Notes: generated from the letters alone by a model not told the origin. Shown: positions 1-10,380, numbered from the stretch's first letter. The stretch: DNA of 64,000 nucleotides from Paenibacillus chitinolyticus NBRC 15660 (GCF_000739915.1 NZ_BBJT01000005.1:62001-126000); one strand, 5' to 3'. Program-made: numbers and translations.

Positions 1-801
1 TTTGCGAAGCTCCAGCTCCGTCTGCCGCTCATCCTTTTGCACGCTTACAATCTGCTTCATCTCCTCGTAGCGGGAGGACGCCTGTTGAAAAAGCTTGCGC
101 TGGACGACGGCATACTCAGCCGCCTCTTTCAACCTCTCGCCGGCCTGGGCCAGCGCTTCTTCGGATGCGTCTCCCAGTCCCTGCTGCTCGGCGGCGATCT
201 GTTTAAGCAGGCCGTCGGCTTCTTTCAGCCGTCCGCTTACGCGCGCGCTGAGATGATCGCCGTATGCTTCAAGATGGAACAGCCGCTGAAGCATCTGCCG
301 CCGGTCTTTGCCGGTCAGCGAAAGAAATTCGGCGAATTTCCCCTGAGGAAGCACCACGGCGCGGGTAAAATCCTGCATGGACAACCCGAGCACCTGGTGG
401 ACCCGGTTGGTTACGTCCGTCGATTTATCGGCCAGTACGACCGGCTCCTCCCCGCTCAGCTGGACAAAACGGCTTACGGTATTCGTAACCGAGACATCCG
501 AGCCTCTCTTGAACTGACGGTCCACCCGGTACCGGACGGCGCCCGTCGGATGGCTGAGTTCGAAAGTGAACGAGACTGCCAGCGTATTCTCGGCATGGTT
601 CATGATCCCCTGCGTACCGCCGGAGGCCCGTTCGACTTTGCCGTAGAGCGCCAGCGTCAGAGCGTCCAGAATGGACGACTTTCCGCTTCCCGTCGGTCCG
701 AAAATACCGAACACGCCGGCATCGCACAATTGCGTAAAATCTATTTCTTGTGACTCCCGGTAGCTTTGCAGACCGGACATTTGCAGCCGTATCGGACGCA
801 T
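1..801 (-). CDS. sbcC: Exonuclease subunit SbcC, N-terminal part (cut by window edge)
   Basis: The first 267 codons of SbcC, the SMC/Rad50-like ATPase that works with SbcD to open and degrade DNA hairpins and blocked double-strand ends. The frame begins MRPIRLQMSGLQSY and carries a Walker A P-loop (GPTGSGKSS, residues 35-43), followed by the N-terminal ABC half with the FAEFLSLTGKDRR region typical of SbcC/Rad50 and the beginning of a long, charged coiled coil (from about residue 200). The ATG at 801 lies 15 bases after the sbcD stop, so the two are co-transcribed as in other Firmicutes. The family is usually over 1000 residues; the C-terminal Walker B half lies outside the window. Confidence 0.95.
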   Translation of the reverse strand, partial: MRPIRLQMSGLQSYRESQEIDFTQLCDAGVFGIFGPTGSGKSSILDALTLALYGKVERASGGTQGIMNHAENTLAVSFTFELSHPTGAVRYRVDRQFKRGSDVSVTNTVSRFVQLSGEEPVVLADKSTDVTNRVHQVLGLSMQDFTRAVVLPQGKFAEFLSLTGKDRRQMLQRLFHLEAYGDHLSARVSGRLKEADGLLKQIAAEQQGLGDASEEALAQAGERLKEAAEYAVVQRKLFQQASSRYEEMKQIVSVQKDERQTELELRK

Positions 802-816
802 ACGCTTCGCCTCCCT

Positions 817-2004
817 TTATTCGGCCTGCTCCGGGCCGTCCGAGTGATCCTGCAGCAGCTCCATAAAGAGCTGCACGAGCTCGGGCTCGGGCCTCGCCCC
901 GCCCGTCTGCCGTTCGTAGAATCGGCGGAACAGCTCGTCCACCGGCAGACCCGCGCTTGACAGTGCGGCCGCTTCTTCCTCGGCCGGCTGCTGCTGCGGA
1001 TAGACCGGTTTGATATGGATAAACCCGCTGTGCGCCTTGCGCAGGGTTTGAATGTCGTGCAGCGACATCGCTTCCGCGATGTGGATTTCCAGGTCGATCC
1101 ACGCGTTTGCGTCCCGCCCTTCATCCAGCCAGCGGTGCACCTCCGCCAGCCCTTCCTTCGCTTTCCAGTTCACCAGCGGGCGGCCGGATGTCAAATAGAT
1201 TTCTTCAATCGAGGCCGGTTCTCCCGGTTTGACGTCCAGAACGGTCAGCGACTTGGCCTGGCCCGCTTCGGAAAAGCTGTAGGCAAGCGGGGAACCGCAG
1301 TAGCGGATGGGGCTCTGCGCTTTAAGCGTCTGCGGACGATGCAGGTGGCCGAGCGCCACATACTGCGCGCCGACATCGAGTGCCGATGTATCGACCGTGT
1401 ACGCTCCGCCGACCTGAATCGGACGCTCCGATTCGCTTTCTTTTCCCCCGAGCACGTAAATGTGGCTCATGATCAGGTTCACGGTATCGGGACGAAAGCC
1501 CGCCGTTTGAGCCTTGACCAGCTCGCCTACCCGTTCGGAGTAGGCTCTCCTGAGCACTTCTTCGCCGGCATCGTCGCTGAGCAGCTCGCCCAGCCGCGAC
1601 TCGGACGGATACGGCAGCGCAAACAGTTTGGCCGTTTCGCCGGTTCTCGGAATCCCGATCTCCATCAGACCCGCTTTCGGCAGCCCGATCAGAGAGATTC
1701 CCTGCGCCTTGGCAAGCGGAGAAGACGCCCCCAGACGATCCGGATGATCGTGGTTGCCGGAAATGACGACAACTTCCCTGCGGCCGTCCTCGGCCAGCCT
1801 GGACAGAGCGTCGTAAAAAAGCTGCTCCGCAGCGGCAGGCGGATTGACGGTGTCGTACACATCTCCCGCCAGCAGCACGAGATCGATATTCCCTTCTCTG
1901 ACAATACGGACGAGTTCGTCCACGAAAGCAACCTGTTCCTCAAACCGGCTCCGCCCTTCCAGGGTTCTCCCCAAGTGCCAGTCACCGGTGTGCAGTATGC
2001 GCAT
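817..2004 (-). CDS. sbcD: Exonuclease subunit SbcD (Mre11-like nuclease)
   Basis: A 395-residue calcineurin-like metallophosphoesterase, the nuclease partner of SbcC. The metal-binding motifs are visible in order: GDWHLGR at residues 7-13, GDVYD near 48, GNHDHPDR near 83, and the GHLHRPQ motif near 220. Length matches the family. The ATG at 2004 follows a GGGGGAT element. It sits 80 bases downstream of addA and just upstream of sbcC, so double-strand-end processing (AddAB) and hairpin cleavage (SbcCD) appear to be one transcription unit, an arrangement known from Bacillus. Confidence 0.96.
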   Translation of the reverse strand: MRILHTGDWHLGRTLEGRSRFEEQVAFVDELVRIVREGNIDLVLLAGDVYDTVNPPAAAEQLFYDALSRLAEDGRREVVVISGNHDHPDRLGASSPLAKAQGISLIGLPKAGLMEIGIPRTGETAKLFALPYPSESRLGELLSDDAGEEVLRRAYSERVGELVKAQTAGFRPDTVNLIMSHIYVLGGKESESERPIQVGGAYTVDTSALDVGAQYVALGHLHRPQTLKAQSPIRYCGSPLAYSFSEAGQAKSLTVLDVKPGEPASIEEIYLTSGRPLVNWKAKEGLAEVHRWLDEGRDANAWIDLEIHIAEAMSLHDIQTLRKAHSGFIHIKPVYPQQQPAEEEAAALSSAGLPVDELFRRFYERQTGGARPEPELVQLFMELLQDHSDGPEQAE

Positions 2005-2084
2005 ACCTATCCCCCAAATCTGATTGTATCTGTAAAAACGGCCGGCCCGCCTTAATCAAGCGGTTTTGGTCCGGCCTCTTCCGT

Positions 2085-5000
2085 TCAAATTTCAACCACG
2101 TGCCCGCCGTCAAAGAAAAACAGGTAGGTTCCCGCAAGCTTACGCTTCCAGATTTTTTCCACTGCCTGTCCGTACAAGCCGAGTTGGATCTTGTATCTTT
2201 CCCGGAGCGCTTCGAGGCCGACGCCTTTGACACGGTCCGTCTTGTAATCGAGCATAATCAGATTGCCGTCCGATTCGAACAGGCAGTCGATCACCCCCTG
2301 CACAAGCACCGTCTCCCCGCGGGTCGACGCATCCGCATTCGGGTAGACACGACCGGCGGGAAGCCCCAAGCTGAAAGGCACTTCACGCCATACCCGGGTA
2401 GCGGCGGCAAGCTTCAGACCGATCTGCGTCCGGAAAAAGCCCGCAAGGATTTCCGTATCCACAGCTCTTGCTTGAGCGGGGGTAAGCAGTTCCTTGTCGA
2501 TCATGTCCCGGATAACAGCTTCCACCGCTTGCGGCGTCACTTCTTTCAGAGGCATATGCTGCATGACGGCGTGAAAAACGGTTCCCCGCTCCGCAGGGGT
2601 CAATTTCTTCTCTTCCATAAAACGGGGACGCCTCAGAAGCGACGTTCTTGCCGAGGAACCGGCCGAAGGCGTACCGGGTACGGCAGCACCGGACGGAACT
2701 TCCCCGCCTGCTTCACCAGGTGGCTCAATCGGCCCGCGCGCTGCTTGCGTGCCTTGCGCCGCTTGCGCTTCTTGTGTGTCCCCTGCGTCTTGCGTGCCCT
2801 GTGACCCTACTTCCGGGTCCTGTACGTTTTCTGCCTTTTGCGTGTCTTCTGCGTCCCTTGTCTCTTGCGGCTCTTGTTCGTCCTGCGTCTCAGCCGCTTC
2901 CCGCCCCCGCAGCTCTTTCGCCTGCACGAACGCAGGGCTGTCCATAAAAGTCGTCAGATCAAAAACCGGATTCCCTCCGCTGCGAGTTCCTTCCGTATCG
3001 CGCCCAGAGGCAGGCGTACCGGGAGAATGCTCCGCGTTCAGCCGGGAAGCTTCCGCCGCCCCCGCCATTTTCAACAGCCGGGTCGGCAAAATGAGCCCGC
3101 TCCCCGGACTCGGCATTAGCTCGGCCGACGGAATTTCTTCGTGATCGGAAGCTGTACTGCGGTCTGCCTGCCTTTTCAGCTCGGAAACGGACGTTTTTGA
3201 AAAATAAGCGGTCGCCTGGGCAAACGGATACGTCCACGACAGCGACTTCGCAAGCGCAACGTCCCACTCCTCGGTGAAAGTCGGCACCTTGTTCAAGTGT
3301 TTCAGCGCTTCCAGGCGGTCCGCCTGAATCGTGACGGATTCGTCGGCTTTCCCCATGGCCGCCAGCTCTTCGGGCGCAATCACTTCGAAGCTCCACTTGG
3401 AGCCGTCTGCCGCCAGCGCCGGAGGGCTGTGTTCCTGAAGCCCGGCTTTCTCTCTCCACAAAGACGCATCCCGGTGTCGCATGAGTGCGGGCCCCAGCCA
3501 GTCCAGGTAGCTGCGAGCACGCGCCACTTCGTCGTCCGGAAGCGGCCAGTTGTCGCTCTCCAGGTGCCTGCTCCAGCCTTGGAGCTGCTTGTCCAGCGAA
3601 CGTACCGTGCCGAGCAGGAACAGCTTCTCCCGTGCCCGGGTGAGCGCCACATACAGGACGCGCAGTTCCTCGGCAAGCGTCTCGATGCGCATCCGGCGCC
3701 GGATCGCAAGCTGTGGAAGGGTCGGATAGCCGACCCGCAGCTTCGTATCCACAAAGCGCGGACCGAAGCCCAGTTCCTTATGGATCAGGAACGGGTCGAG
3801 CAGATCGCGCTGGTTGAACATTTTGCCGAGTCCGGCTGCGAAAACGACCGGAAACTCGAGTCCCTTACTCTTGTGGATGGACATGATCCGCACGACGTCC
3901 TCCTGCTCGCCCAGCGCCCGGGCGGTACCGAGGTCGCCTCCGGTGTCCTTCATCCGCTCGATAAAGCGGAGAAACCGGAAAAGCCCGCGCAGCGAAGTGT
4001 TCTCGTACTGCCTCGCCCGGTCGTAAAGCGCCCTGAGGTTCGCCTGGCGCTGCTGCCCTCCGGGCATCGCTCCCACGAAGTCGAAGTAGCCGGTGTCCCC
4101 GTACACCTTCCAGATGAGACGGGCGAGCGCTCCCTGCCGTGCTTCGCTCCGCCACTCTTCCAGCCGCCGCAGAAAATCCGCGATTTTGCCGCGGAGTTCC
4201 TCGTCCGGCTTCCACTCGCCGGCCTCCTGTAAATCGCTTCCGCCCTCCGTGCTGCCCAGGGGACGGATTCCTTGGGCGTAAGCCCGGACCGCCTCGTAGA
4301 ACGGGATATTTTTGCCGGATATACGCAAAGAAGCCAGTTCATCCGCCGTCAGGCCCACGATCGGCGAACGGAGGACACCCGCAAGCGGAACGTCCTGATA
4401 CGGGTTGTCAATCACTTTCAGCAGCGCGAGCATGACTTCGACTTCCGTCGCCGTAAAATACCCGGTATTCAGATCGGCGTAAGCCGGAATGCCTAGCTGT
4501 CTTAATTCTTCAATAAAAATCGGCGACCACTGCTGGGTAGCACGCAGCAGAATGACCATATCCCGGTACGTGGCGGGTCTCATGGAGCCGGACCGTTTAT
4601 CGTACACGAGGTAGGGACGCCCGTCCTGCGGATCTAGCATGGCCTGTATTTTGCGGGCGATCGCCCGGGCTTCCATCTGGGCGGTTTCCAGCTCCTGGCC
4701 TTCCAGGATGCCGCCCAGCTCGCCCTCCTGCTCCTCGGCTGAAATCTCCCCGGCCGACTCCTCCGCATCGGTCTCTTCTCCGTCGGACGCCTGTCCGGCT
4801 GCCGCACGGTCGATGAGCATCATTTCGACGGACAGATTCTGGCCTTCGGCCGCCGGATAAGACGCGCCGTTCACCAGCTCCGCCCGCTCGTCGTAAGCAA
4901 TGTCGCCGACGCCCTCATTCATGATCTGCCGGAAAATAAAGTTGACGGCATCGACTACCTCCGCCCGGCTTCTAAAGTTCCGGGCCAGGTCGATCCGTCT

Positions 5001-6677
5001 TCCCGGACCGCTGCCGTCTCCGGTGAAGCTTTTGTACTTCTCCAGAAAAAGCCCGGGCTCCGCCAGCCGGAAGCGGTAAATGCTCTGCTTCACGTCGCCG
5101 ACCATAAATCGGTTGCCCGGGAGCGGTTCGGCGATCAGTTCGACGATAGCTTCCTGGACGCGGTTCGTGTCCTGGTACTCGTCAAGCAGCACCTCCGCGA
5201 ACTGCTCCCTGTATTCGAGCGCCGCCCGCGAAGGGATCAGGCGATCCGGGGCTGACTCTTCGGAGCGCAGAATGCGTAGGCAGAAATGCTCCAGATCGGC
5301 GAAATCGACCAGACCTTTGGCGGCCTTGGCCTTGCTGTAGCGCCCTCCGAAGTCGATGACGAGATCGACCAGCGCGTGAATGACGGGCGCCATTTCCCGC
5401 GTTTCCTCCAGAAACCGCTCCGGCGGCCGCCCGAACAATTCTTCCTGAAGGGAAGTGATGCGTTCTTTGGCCCGGCTCCTCAGCTGTTTCACCTGGTCCT
5501 GGAGTTGCGGGTCCACTTCGTCTTTCTTACACGGCTTGAGCTTCCCGAAAGACACGGACTGAAACGCGCTGAACAGAATGTCCCACGGATAGTTCTCGGC
5601 TATGTCCGTAAGTCCCTCGACCATGGTCAGATCATCCTGTACGGCTGTCGCGTAAGGAAGCGGCCCGCCCGGCTGACCGGTGATTTCGAGAGCCTGCTTC
5701 AAGAGTTCCGCGGTCCCCCGGAGTTCCAGCCGGACATCCTCGGTGAGACCCTTGAGCCAGAACTCCGCCGGCGCGCCTTCGCCTTCATCCCCGGCTTCTG
5801 CGGCCTTATCCGCATTCTCCGCCGTAAGGGCGATATCGGCACCTCCGGTATCCGCCAGTGTATCTGCGGGGTTTATCGCAGGTTCCGCCGCATTCGCCGA
5901 AGCGGTTTCCGCCGCAGTTCCGACAACAGCCGAATCCGAAGCCGCAGCCGCTTCCGCATAGCCTTCGCTGACTTCCGCCAAGGCGGCCGTCATTTCGTCT
6001 TCACCGGCAGAATCGCTGCCCGTGATGAGTTCGTAGTTCTTCGGTCCGAACATCAGCGCCATCTCACGCAGCCAATGTTCCGGCCACGGATGACTGCGCG
6101 ACTCGTCGTACAGCTTCTGGATCAGCAGATGGAGGGGAACGTCGCTGCGCTCGCCGCCGAACGTATCGACCAGCCGCCAGAACGGGCTGTCTTCCCCGCT
6201 TTCCCCGTAGTACTGCTCCATCATTTCTTCGAGCTGGTCATGCCGCATCAGCTCCGCTTCCGTCTCGTTGGCGATACGGAACCCGGGGTCGAGCCGAATC
6301 AGGCTGTAGTGTCTGCGGATCACTTCCAGACAGAAGGAATGAAGGGTCGTCACGGAAGCCCGCCCCATCAGGGCAAGCTGCCGCTTCAAGTGCTGAGAGT
6401 CCGGGTTAGCCGTCAGCTCTTTTTCCAGCGCCTCGCGTATTCTCTGCTTCATTTCGGCTGCGGCTGCCTTCGTAAAGGTCGCGACCAGCAGACGGTCCAC
6501 ATCCAGGGGAGAAGCCTCGTCGGAAATGCGGCGGATAATCCGCTCGACCAGTACGGCCGTTTTCCCAGAGCCGGCCGCTGCGGCCACAAGCATGTTTTGC
6601 CCCCGCAGGGCGATGGCGTCCCATTGCTCATCCGTCCACGTGGTTCCCGGAGGTTTCGTTCTAGGTGTCGTTGTCAT
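2085..6677 (-). CDS. addA: ATP-dependent helicase/nuclease subunit A
   Basis: AddA is the UvrD-type helicase and nuclease subunit of AddAB, which resects double-strand breaks for RecA-dependent repair. Visible are the Walker A P-loop (AAAGSGKT, about residues 33-40), the DEYQDTN motif II near 500, helicase motifs such as MSIHKSKGLEFPVVF, a LRVLYVALTRAREKL motif, and the C-terminal RecB-family nuclease motif LDYKTDR. At 1530 residues it is roughly 250-300 longer than the usual 1230-1250. Much of the excess is an Ala/Asp/Glu-rich insert near residues 230-300 and a Gln/Thr/Glu-rich insert near 1215-1320, upstream of the nuclease domain. Its ATG overlaps the addB stop by four bases (ATGA), implying translational coupling. 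Confidence 0.97.
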   Translation of the reverse strand: MTTTPRTKPPGTTWTDEQWDAIALRGQNMLVAAAAGSGKTAVLVERIIRRISDEASPLDVDRLLVATFTKAAAAEMKQRIREALEKELTANPDSQHLKRQLALMGRASVTTLHSFCLEVIRRHYSLIRLDPGFRIANETEAELMRHDQLEEMMEQYYGESGEDSPFWRLVDTFGGERSDVPLHLLIQKLYDESRSHPWPEHWLREMALMFGPKNYELITGSDSAGEDEMTAALAEVSEGYAEAAAASDSAVVGTAAETASANAAEPAINPADTLADTGGADIALTAENADKAAEAGDEGEGAPAEFWLKGLTEDVRLELRGTAELLKQALEITGQPGGPLPYATAVQDDLTMVEGLTDIAENYPWDILFSAFQSVSFGKLKPCKKDEVDPQLQDQVKQLRSRAKERITSLQEELFGRPPERFLEETREMAPVIHALVDLVIDFGGRYSKAKAAKGLVDFADLEHFCLRILRSEESAPDRLIPSRAALEYREQFAEVLLDEYQDTNRVQEAIVELIAEPLPGNRFMVGDVKQSIYRFRLAEPGLFLEKYKSFTGDGSGPGRRIDLARNFRSRAEVVDAVNFIFRQIMNEGVGDIAYDERAELVNGASYPAAEGQNLSVEMMLIDRAAAGQASDGEETDAEESAGEISAEEQEGELGGILEGQELETAQMEARAIARKIQAMLDPQDGRPYLVYDKRSGSMRPATYRDMVILLRATQQWSPIFIEELRQLGIPAYADLNTGYFTATEVEVMLALLKVIDNPYQDVPLAGVLRSPIVGLTADELASLRISGKNIPFYEAVRAYAQGIRPLGSTEGGSDLQEAGEWKPDEELRGKIADFLRRLEEWRSEARQGALARLIWKVYGDTGYFDFVGAMPGGQQRQANLRALYDRARQYENTSLRGLFRFLRFIERMKDTGGDLGTARALGEQEDVVRIMSIHKSKGLEFPVVFAAGLGKMFNQRDLLDPFLIHKELGFGPRFVDTKLRVGYPTLPQLAIRRRMRIETLAEELRVLYVALTRAREKLFLLGTVRSLDKQLQGWSRHLESDNWPLPDDEVARARSYLDWLGPALMRHRDASLWREKAGLQEHSPPALAADGSKWSFEVIAPEELAAMGKADESVTIQADRLEALKHLNKVPTFTEEWDVALAKSLSWTYPFAQATAYFSKTSVSELKRQADRSTASDHEEIPSAELMPSPGSGLILPTRLLKMAGAAEASRLNAEHSPGTPASGRDTEGTRSGGNPVFDLTTFMDSPAFVQAKELRGREAAETQDEQEPQETRDAEDTQKAENVQDPEVGSQGTQDAGDTQEAQAAQGTQAARGPIEPPGEAGGEVPSGAAVPGTPSAGSSARTSLLRRPRFMEEKKLTPAERGTVFHAVMQHMPLKEVTPQAVEAVIRDMIDKELLTPAQARAVDTEILAGFFRTQIGLKLAAATRVWREVPFSLGLPAGRVYPNADASTRGETVLVQGVIDCLFESDGNLIMLDYKTDRVKGVGLEALRERYKIQLGLYGQAVEKIWKRKLAGTYLFFFDGGHVVEI

Positions 6678-9600
6678 CGGTCTTGCTCCTCCTTTCCGCT
6701 TCCCGTCTCTTTCCTGGTCAGTTCGGCCCAGACGCGGTCGCGTCCGATTTTGGCCAAATGTTTGGGCTCGTTGCCGTCCAGCGCGGGATCAAATTGGCAC
6801 ACCGCCTTGTAGGAACAGTGCTGGCAGGCCGTTTTATTGCCCGTGCGGTAAGGGGTGATATCCACCCGTCCCTCCGTAATCTCCGTGCCGATATCGCGGA
6901 TCCGGTCCCGCACATAACCGCGCAGGGTATCCCACTGCTCTTCCGAAGCGACGGAGGACGACTTATAAAAGCCTCCATCCTTGGACAAGGCGGCCGGTAC
7001 CAGTTGGGAGTGGCCCGTCGCGCCCGCAAGGTCGCTGTCCATCATTTTCACGACTTCCGGATCGGCCATAAGGAGTCCTTTCATCTTGTACCGCTTGCGC
7101 AGTTCTTTCTCTACGTCCTGGACGGTCATACCGTTCGTGAACTGAAGCAGGGGATTGTGCACATGAAAATACAGCACCCCTGCCGGTGTAGCGCTCATGC
7201 CGAGCCACTGGGGCGCATGAGTTAAGATCACGTCCAGATACGTGAGCATCTGAAGGGACAAACCGTAATAGACGCTGGACAAATCCAGCGCAGTGGGGCT
7301 TGACTTGTAATCGATCACGCGAAGCAGCAGACCGCTGTCCCCCCGGGCCTGGTCCACTCGGTCGATCCGTCCGATAATTTCCATCGTGCATCCGTTGTCG
7401 AGCTGGAACGTCAGAGAAGGCAGCATGCCCCCCGGCCCGAAATCGATTTCCAGCCCCACCGGTGAAAACAGGCTGCGCTTCGCGTGCTCGCCCAGCATGA
7501 CGGCCGCTTTGCCCACAACCTGCTTCAGCTTGTGGGAAATATACCGGTACCGCTTGGAGCTCAGGAGAATTTCGCCCTGGAGCCGTGGCGCAAGCCGGTC
7601 GACGACGTCGGATGTCCGCCGGTAGGTTTCTTCCGTGCTCAGGCTCGCCCAATCGACCTTGTCCTCCTGCAGACCGCGGACGAACAAGTTGAGCGCACCG
7701 TGGAACAGCTGCCCGATATCCGGAGCTTCCAGACGGAACACCCGGCGCTCTTTGAGTTTGAGGCCGTGTGTCAAGAAATGGGCGAACGGGCACGCGACAT
7801 AGCGCTCCATCCGGGATACGCTCGCACGGAGATGACGGCCGTACAGAAGACGGCTCGTTTCCCGTGGCAGCCTGTCCTCCCGGTTGGCATACAGCAGCCC
7901 TTGAACGAGTCGGTTCATGCTGCCCTTCCACTCCGGCTCCCCCGCAAAGTAGTTGTATGTGCCCCACCACAAATCGCCGATGGCCGCTCCTCTCATCCAC
8001 TGCTTCAGCTGAACGCCGAGGTAAGACATCGCCCGTGAGGGGTTTTGCATATAGGAAAGCTGTTCCTCTGCGGACATAAGCGGCGAAGGCTCGCCCATCC
8101 ACTGGACCTCGCGCAGCTCGGGAAACAGTCCCTTCACCTGGCGGATCAGTTCCGAGGGAAGCAGCGATTTGCCTTCTTCATCGGCAAGCGGGTAAGACAA
8201 GGACAACCGGCGGCTCGGAACGGCCAGTGAAGAATAAATCAGGAAAGACTCGTCCAGCAGCCTCCGGCGGTTTCCGTCCGCCATCGGCAGCCCCGTCTGA
8301 AGCAGCAGCTCGCGTTCCGCTTCGGCCAGAACGCCGTCTTCCGTCGGCGACGCCGGAATGACCCCGTCGCTGACGCCGAGTATGAAGGCGTACCGGATTT
8401 TCATGGAACGGGTACGGTCCATACTGCCGACGAGCACCTGGTCGAGCGCCGGAGGAACGAGGCCGAGCTTGATGCTCTCCAGCCCGGTTTCCAGCAGCTC
8501 GCCGTACAGCTCGGCCGATATTTCTTCCTCGCCCATCAGCTCGACCAGTTGATCGAGCAGATCCATCAGGCTGCCCCAGATCTGGCTGTGCTCCCGGGCT
8601 TTCTCCGGCCGGCCGTTTGCAGCCGCCTCCGCATACCACTGCTCCAGCCGTTCCGGCGCATGCACGTCTTCCAGAAGCTCGTACAGCGCCTGCGTTCTCG
8701 ACTGGACCATTTTGGCCCGCTTGAGATTTTTCTGGAAACGAAGCAGCGGCTCCGCCACCCATTCCCGGGTCTGCTGAATTTCCTGCAGATAACGCTCCTC
8801 CGCCTCATTCGCCGCCGTCTCTTCGTCTTCCAGCGAAGCCCTGCTGCGGTGAGTCCACGGCTTGCCGTCGGTCCACCGGTTCCCCTGGATTCCGTAGGAG
8901 AGCACGTAATTTTCGAGGCGGTCCATCGCCGCCCTCTGCTCCGTCAGCGTCTTCGCCCCCACTTCTTCGGCGTCCCCGTCCCAGGGCAGGAGAAGGTCTG
9001 TTTTTACGCAGCGGAATACCGCATCGTAGCCCCAGTTATGCAGCACCGTTTCCAGAGCCGAGCGGATGAATTCCGCAAGAGGGTTATGCAGCACCGTTCT
9101 TTTCTGGTCAAAAAAGTGAGGAATCCCGTAATCGGTAAAAGCGGTCTCCAGCAGATCCTCGTAGTCCGCCATGTTGCGGACCATCACGGCCATATCCCGC
9201 CAGCGGACTCCCTGTTCGCGGGCCAGCCTCGTCATTTCCCGGGCTACGCCTTCGGCTTCGGCCCTGCGGTTGACGGCGGCGTAAAGCGAAAGCTGCTCCC
9301 GTTCGCCGGGTCCGGCCGGAATATACGGGCTGCCGTACCGGCCGATGCGCTGCTCGAACGAGTTCTCCAGATGGGCGAGCATCGGACTGGCGGCGAACCG
9401 GGGCGACAGAACAGGCTGTACGGCCACGGTCTCAGCCGGCCCGGCGCCTACGGCATCCACCAGCTCCTGGAGCTGCGCCATCGTACGTGCCGTCGGGTGG
9501 AACAGATCCAGCTCGTCCGGAATCTCTCCGGCATAATAAGGCCGGTTCACGCAGAGCGACACCGTGGTCCCGGCTCCGTGCTCAAAAAGCCCCTTTACCA

Positions 9601-10258
9601 CCATCAGCTCCTGGGGCGTAAAACCGTGGAACCCGTCGATCCAAATCTGCGCGTCCCGAACAAGCGACGACTGTCCGAGCTCCTCGGCCAGTTTGGCCAG
9701 CGTTCCTTCCCCGTCGAGATACCGGAGTGAAATTTCGTGCTCGAAAGCCCCGTAAATCAATTGGAGATCCCGCATTTTATCCCGCAGGAGCTGCTTTTTG
9801 CTGCCGAGAAAATCGTCGTACCTGTCCACATGTTCGCGGAGACTCTCTCCCGTCACGCAGTAGCGCCTCCACTCCGCGAACAGATCGTTCAGCCGGTCGA
9901 CGAAGCCCGTCTGCTCGTACACCGACCGGTAGAAACGCAGGTCGCCTTTCCGCTTATGTAAAAGCTTGTGCAGAAGAAGCTTTTTCCCTACGTCGTCAAT
10001 AGGCTGGCGGGCCGTTCCGCCTCTCTCCTGCATCACCCTCCAGGCCAGACGGCGGAAGCTGAGCACCTGCGCGCGTATCGTTCCGCCCACATCGGGATGA
10101 TCGACAAGCGCCAGCTCCGTCTGAAAAGTCGCCTGCTCGGGTACGATCAGAATCAAAGGCGGCCCCTCCGGCCGCTGTTTCAAGTTCTCTATGATTTCAT
10201 CCATGCAGAGCTTGCTTTTGCCGCTCCCTGCACGGCCGGTTATAAAACGTACGGGCAT
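6674..10258 (-). CDS. addB: ATP-dependent helicase/deoxyribonuclease subunit B
   Basis: AddB, the second AddAB subunit, contributes a nuclease domain and a degenerate helicase involved in Chi recognition. It has an N-terminal P-loop (GRAGSGKSKLC, residues 8-18) and a RecB-like nuclease motif (RVIDYKSS). The four cysteines that hold the AddB iron-sulfur cluster are visible: one in YVACPFAHF upstream of the nuclease domain and three in ACQHCSYKAVC near the C terminus. Its length of 1194 residues is normal. It is the first gene of the addB-addA-sbcD-sbcC series. Confidence 0.97.
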   Translation of the reverse strand: MPVRFITGRAGSGKSKLCMDEIIENLKQRPEGPPLILIVPEQATFQTELALVDHPDVGGTIRAQVLSFRRLAWRVMQERGGTARQPIDDVGKKLLLHKLLHKRKGDLRFYRSVYEQTGFVDRLNDLFAEWRRYCVTGESLREHVDRYDDFLGSKKQLLRDKMRDLQLIYGAFEHEISLRYLDGEGTLAKLAEELGQSSLVRDAQIWIDGFHGFTPQELMVVKGLFEHGAGTTVSLCVNRPYYAGEIPDELDLFHPTARTMAQLQELVDAVGAGPAETVAVQPVLSPRFAASPMLAHLENSFEQRIGRYGSPYIPAGPGEREQLSLYAAVNRRAEAEGVAREMTRLAREQGVRWRDMAVMVRNMADYEDLLETAFTDYGIPHFFDQKRTVLHNPLAEFIRSALETVLHNWGYDAVFRCVKTDLLLPWDGDAEEVGAKTLTEQRAAMDRLENYVLSYGIQGNRWTDGKPWTHRSRASLEDEETAANEAEERYLQEIQQTREWVAEPLLRFQKNLKRAKMVQSRTQALYELLEDVHAPERLEQWYAEAAANGRPEKAREHSQIWGSLMDLLDQLVELMGEEEISAELYGELLETGLESIKLGLVPPALDQVLVGSMDRTRSMKIRYAFILGVSDGVIPASPTEDGVLAEAERELLLQTGLPMADGNRRRLLDESFLIYSSLAVPSRRLSLSYPLADEEGKSLLPSELIRQVKGLFPELREVQWMGEPSPLMSAEEQLSYMQNPSRAMSYLGVQLKQWMRGAAIGDLWWGTYNYFAGEPEWKGSMNRLVQGLLYANREDRLPRETSRLLYGRHLRASVSRMERYVACPFAHFLTHGLKLKERRVFRLEAPDIGQLFHGALNLFVRGLQEDKVDWASLSTEETYRRTSDVVDRLAPRLQGEILLSSKRYRYISHKLKQVVGKAAVMLGEHAKRSLFSPVGLEIDFGPGGMLPSLTFQLDNGCTMEIIGRIDRVDQARGDSGLLLRVIDYKSSPTALDLSSVYYGLSLQMLTYLDVILTHAPQWLGMSATPAGVLYFHVHNPLLQFTNGMTVQDVEKELRKRYKMKGLLMADPEVVKMMDSDLAGATGHSQLVPAALSKDGGFYKSSSVASEEQWDTLRGYVRDRIRDIGTEITEGRVDITPYRTGNKTACQHCSYKAVCQFDPALDGNEPKHLAKIGRDRVWAELTRKETGSGKEEQDR

Positions 10259-10322
10259 GTCGGGTACGCCCCTTTCGCCATGTTACTTGTCCCCGTGGGG
10301 AATCTATGTTCTCTATCGCTCT

Positions 10323-10353
10323 ATTGTAACATAAGTTGCGAGAGGGGAGGCAA
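10323..10353 (-). promoter_or_regulatory. Possible sigma-A promoter of the addBA-sbcDC operon
   Basis: On the minus strand a TACAAT -10-like hexamer (10323-10328) lies about 65 bases upstream of addB, with a TTGCCT -35-like hexamer at 10348-10353. The 19-base spacer is long, so the call is tentative. Confidence 0.3.
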
Positions 10354-10380
10354 GCGGAGGGCATGGGACTATTTTCAATT

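Noticed and set aside
5286-6812. 508-codon plus-strand ORF opposite addA
   Set aside because: Shadow of addA and the addB end, Arg/His/Pro-rich without motifs. The minus-strand frame has all AddA motifs.
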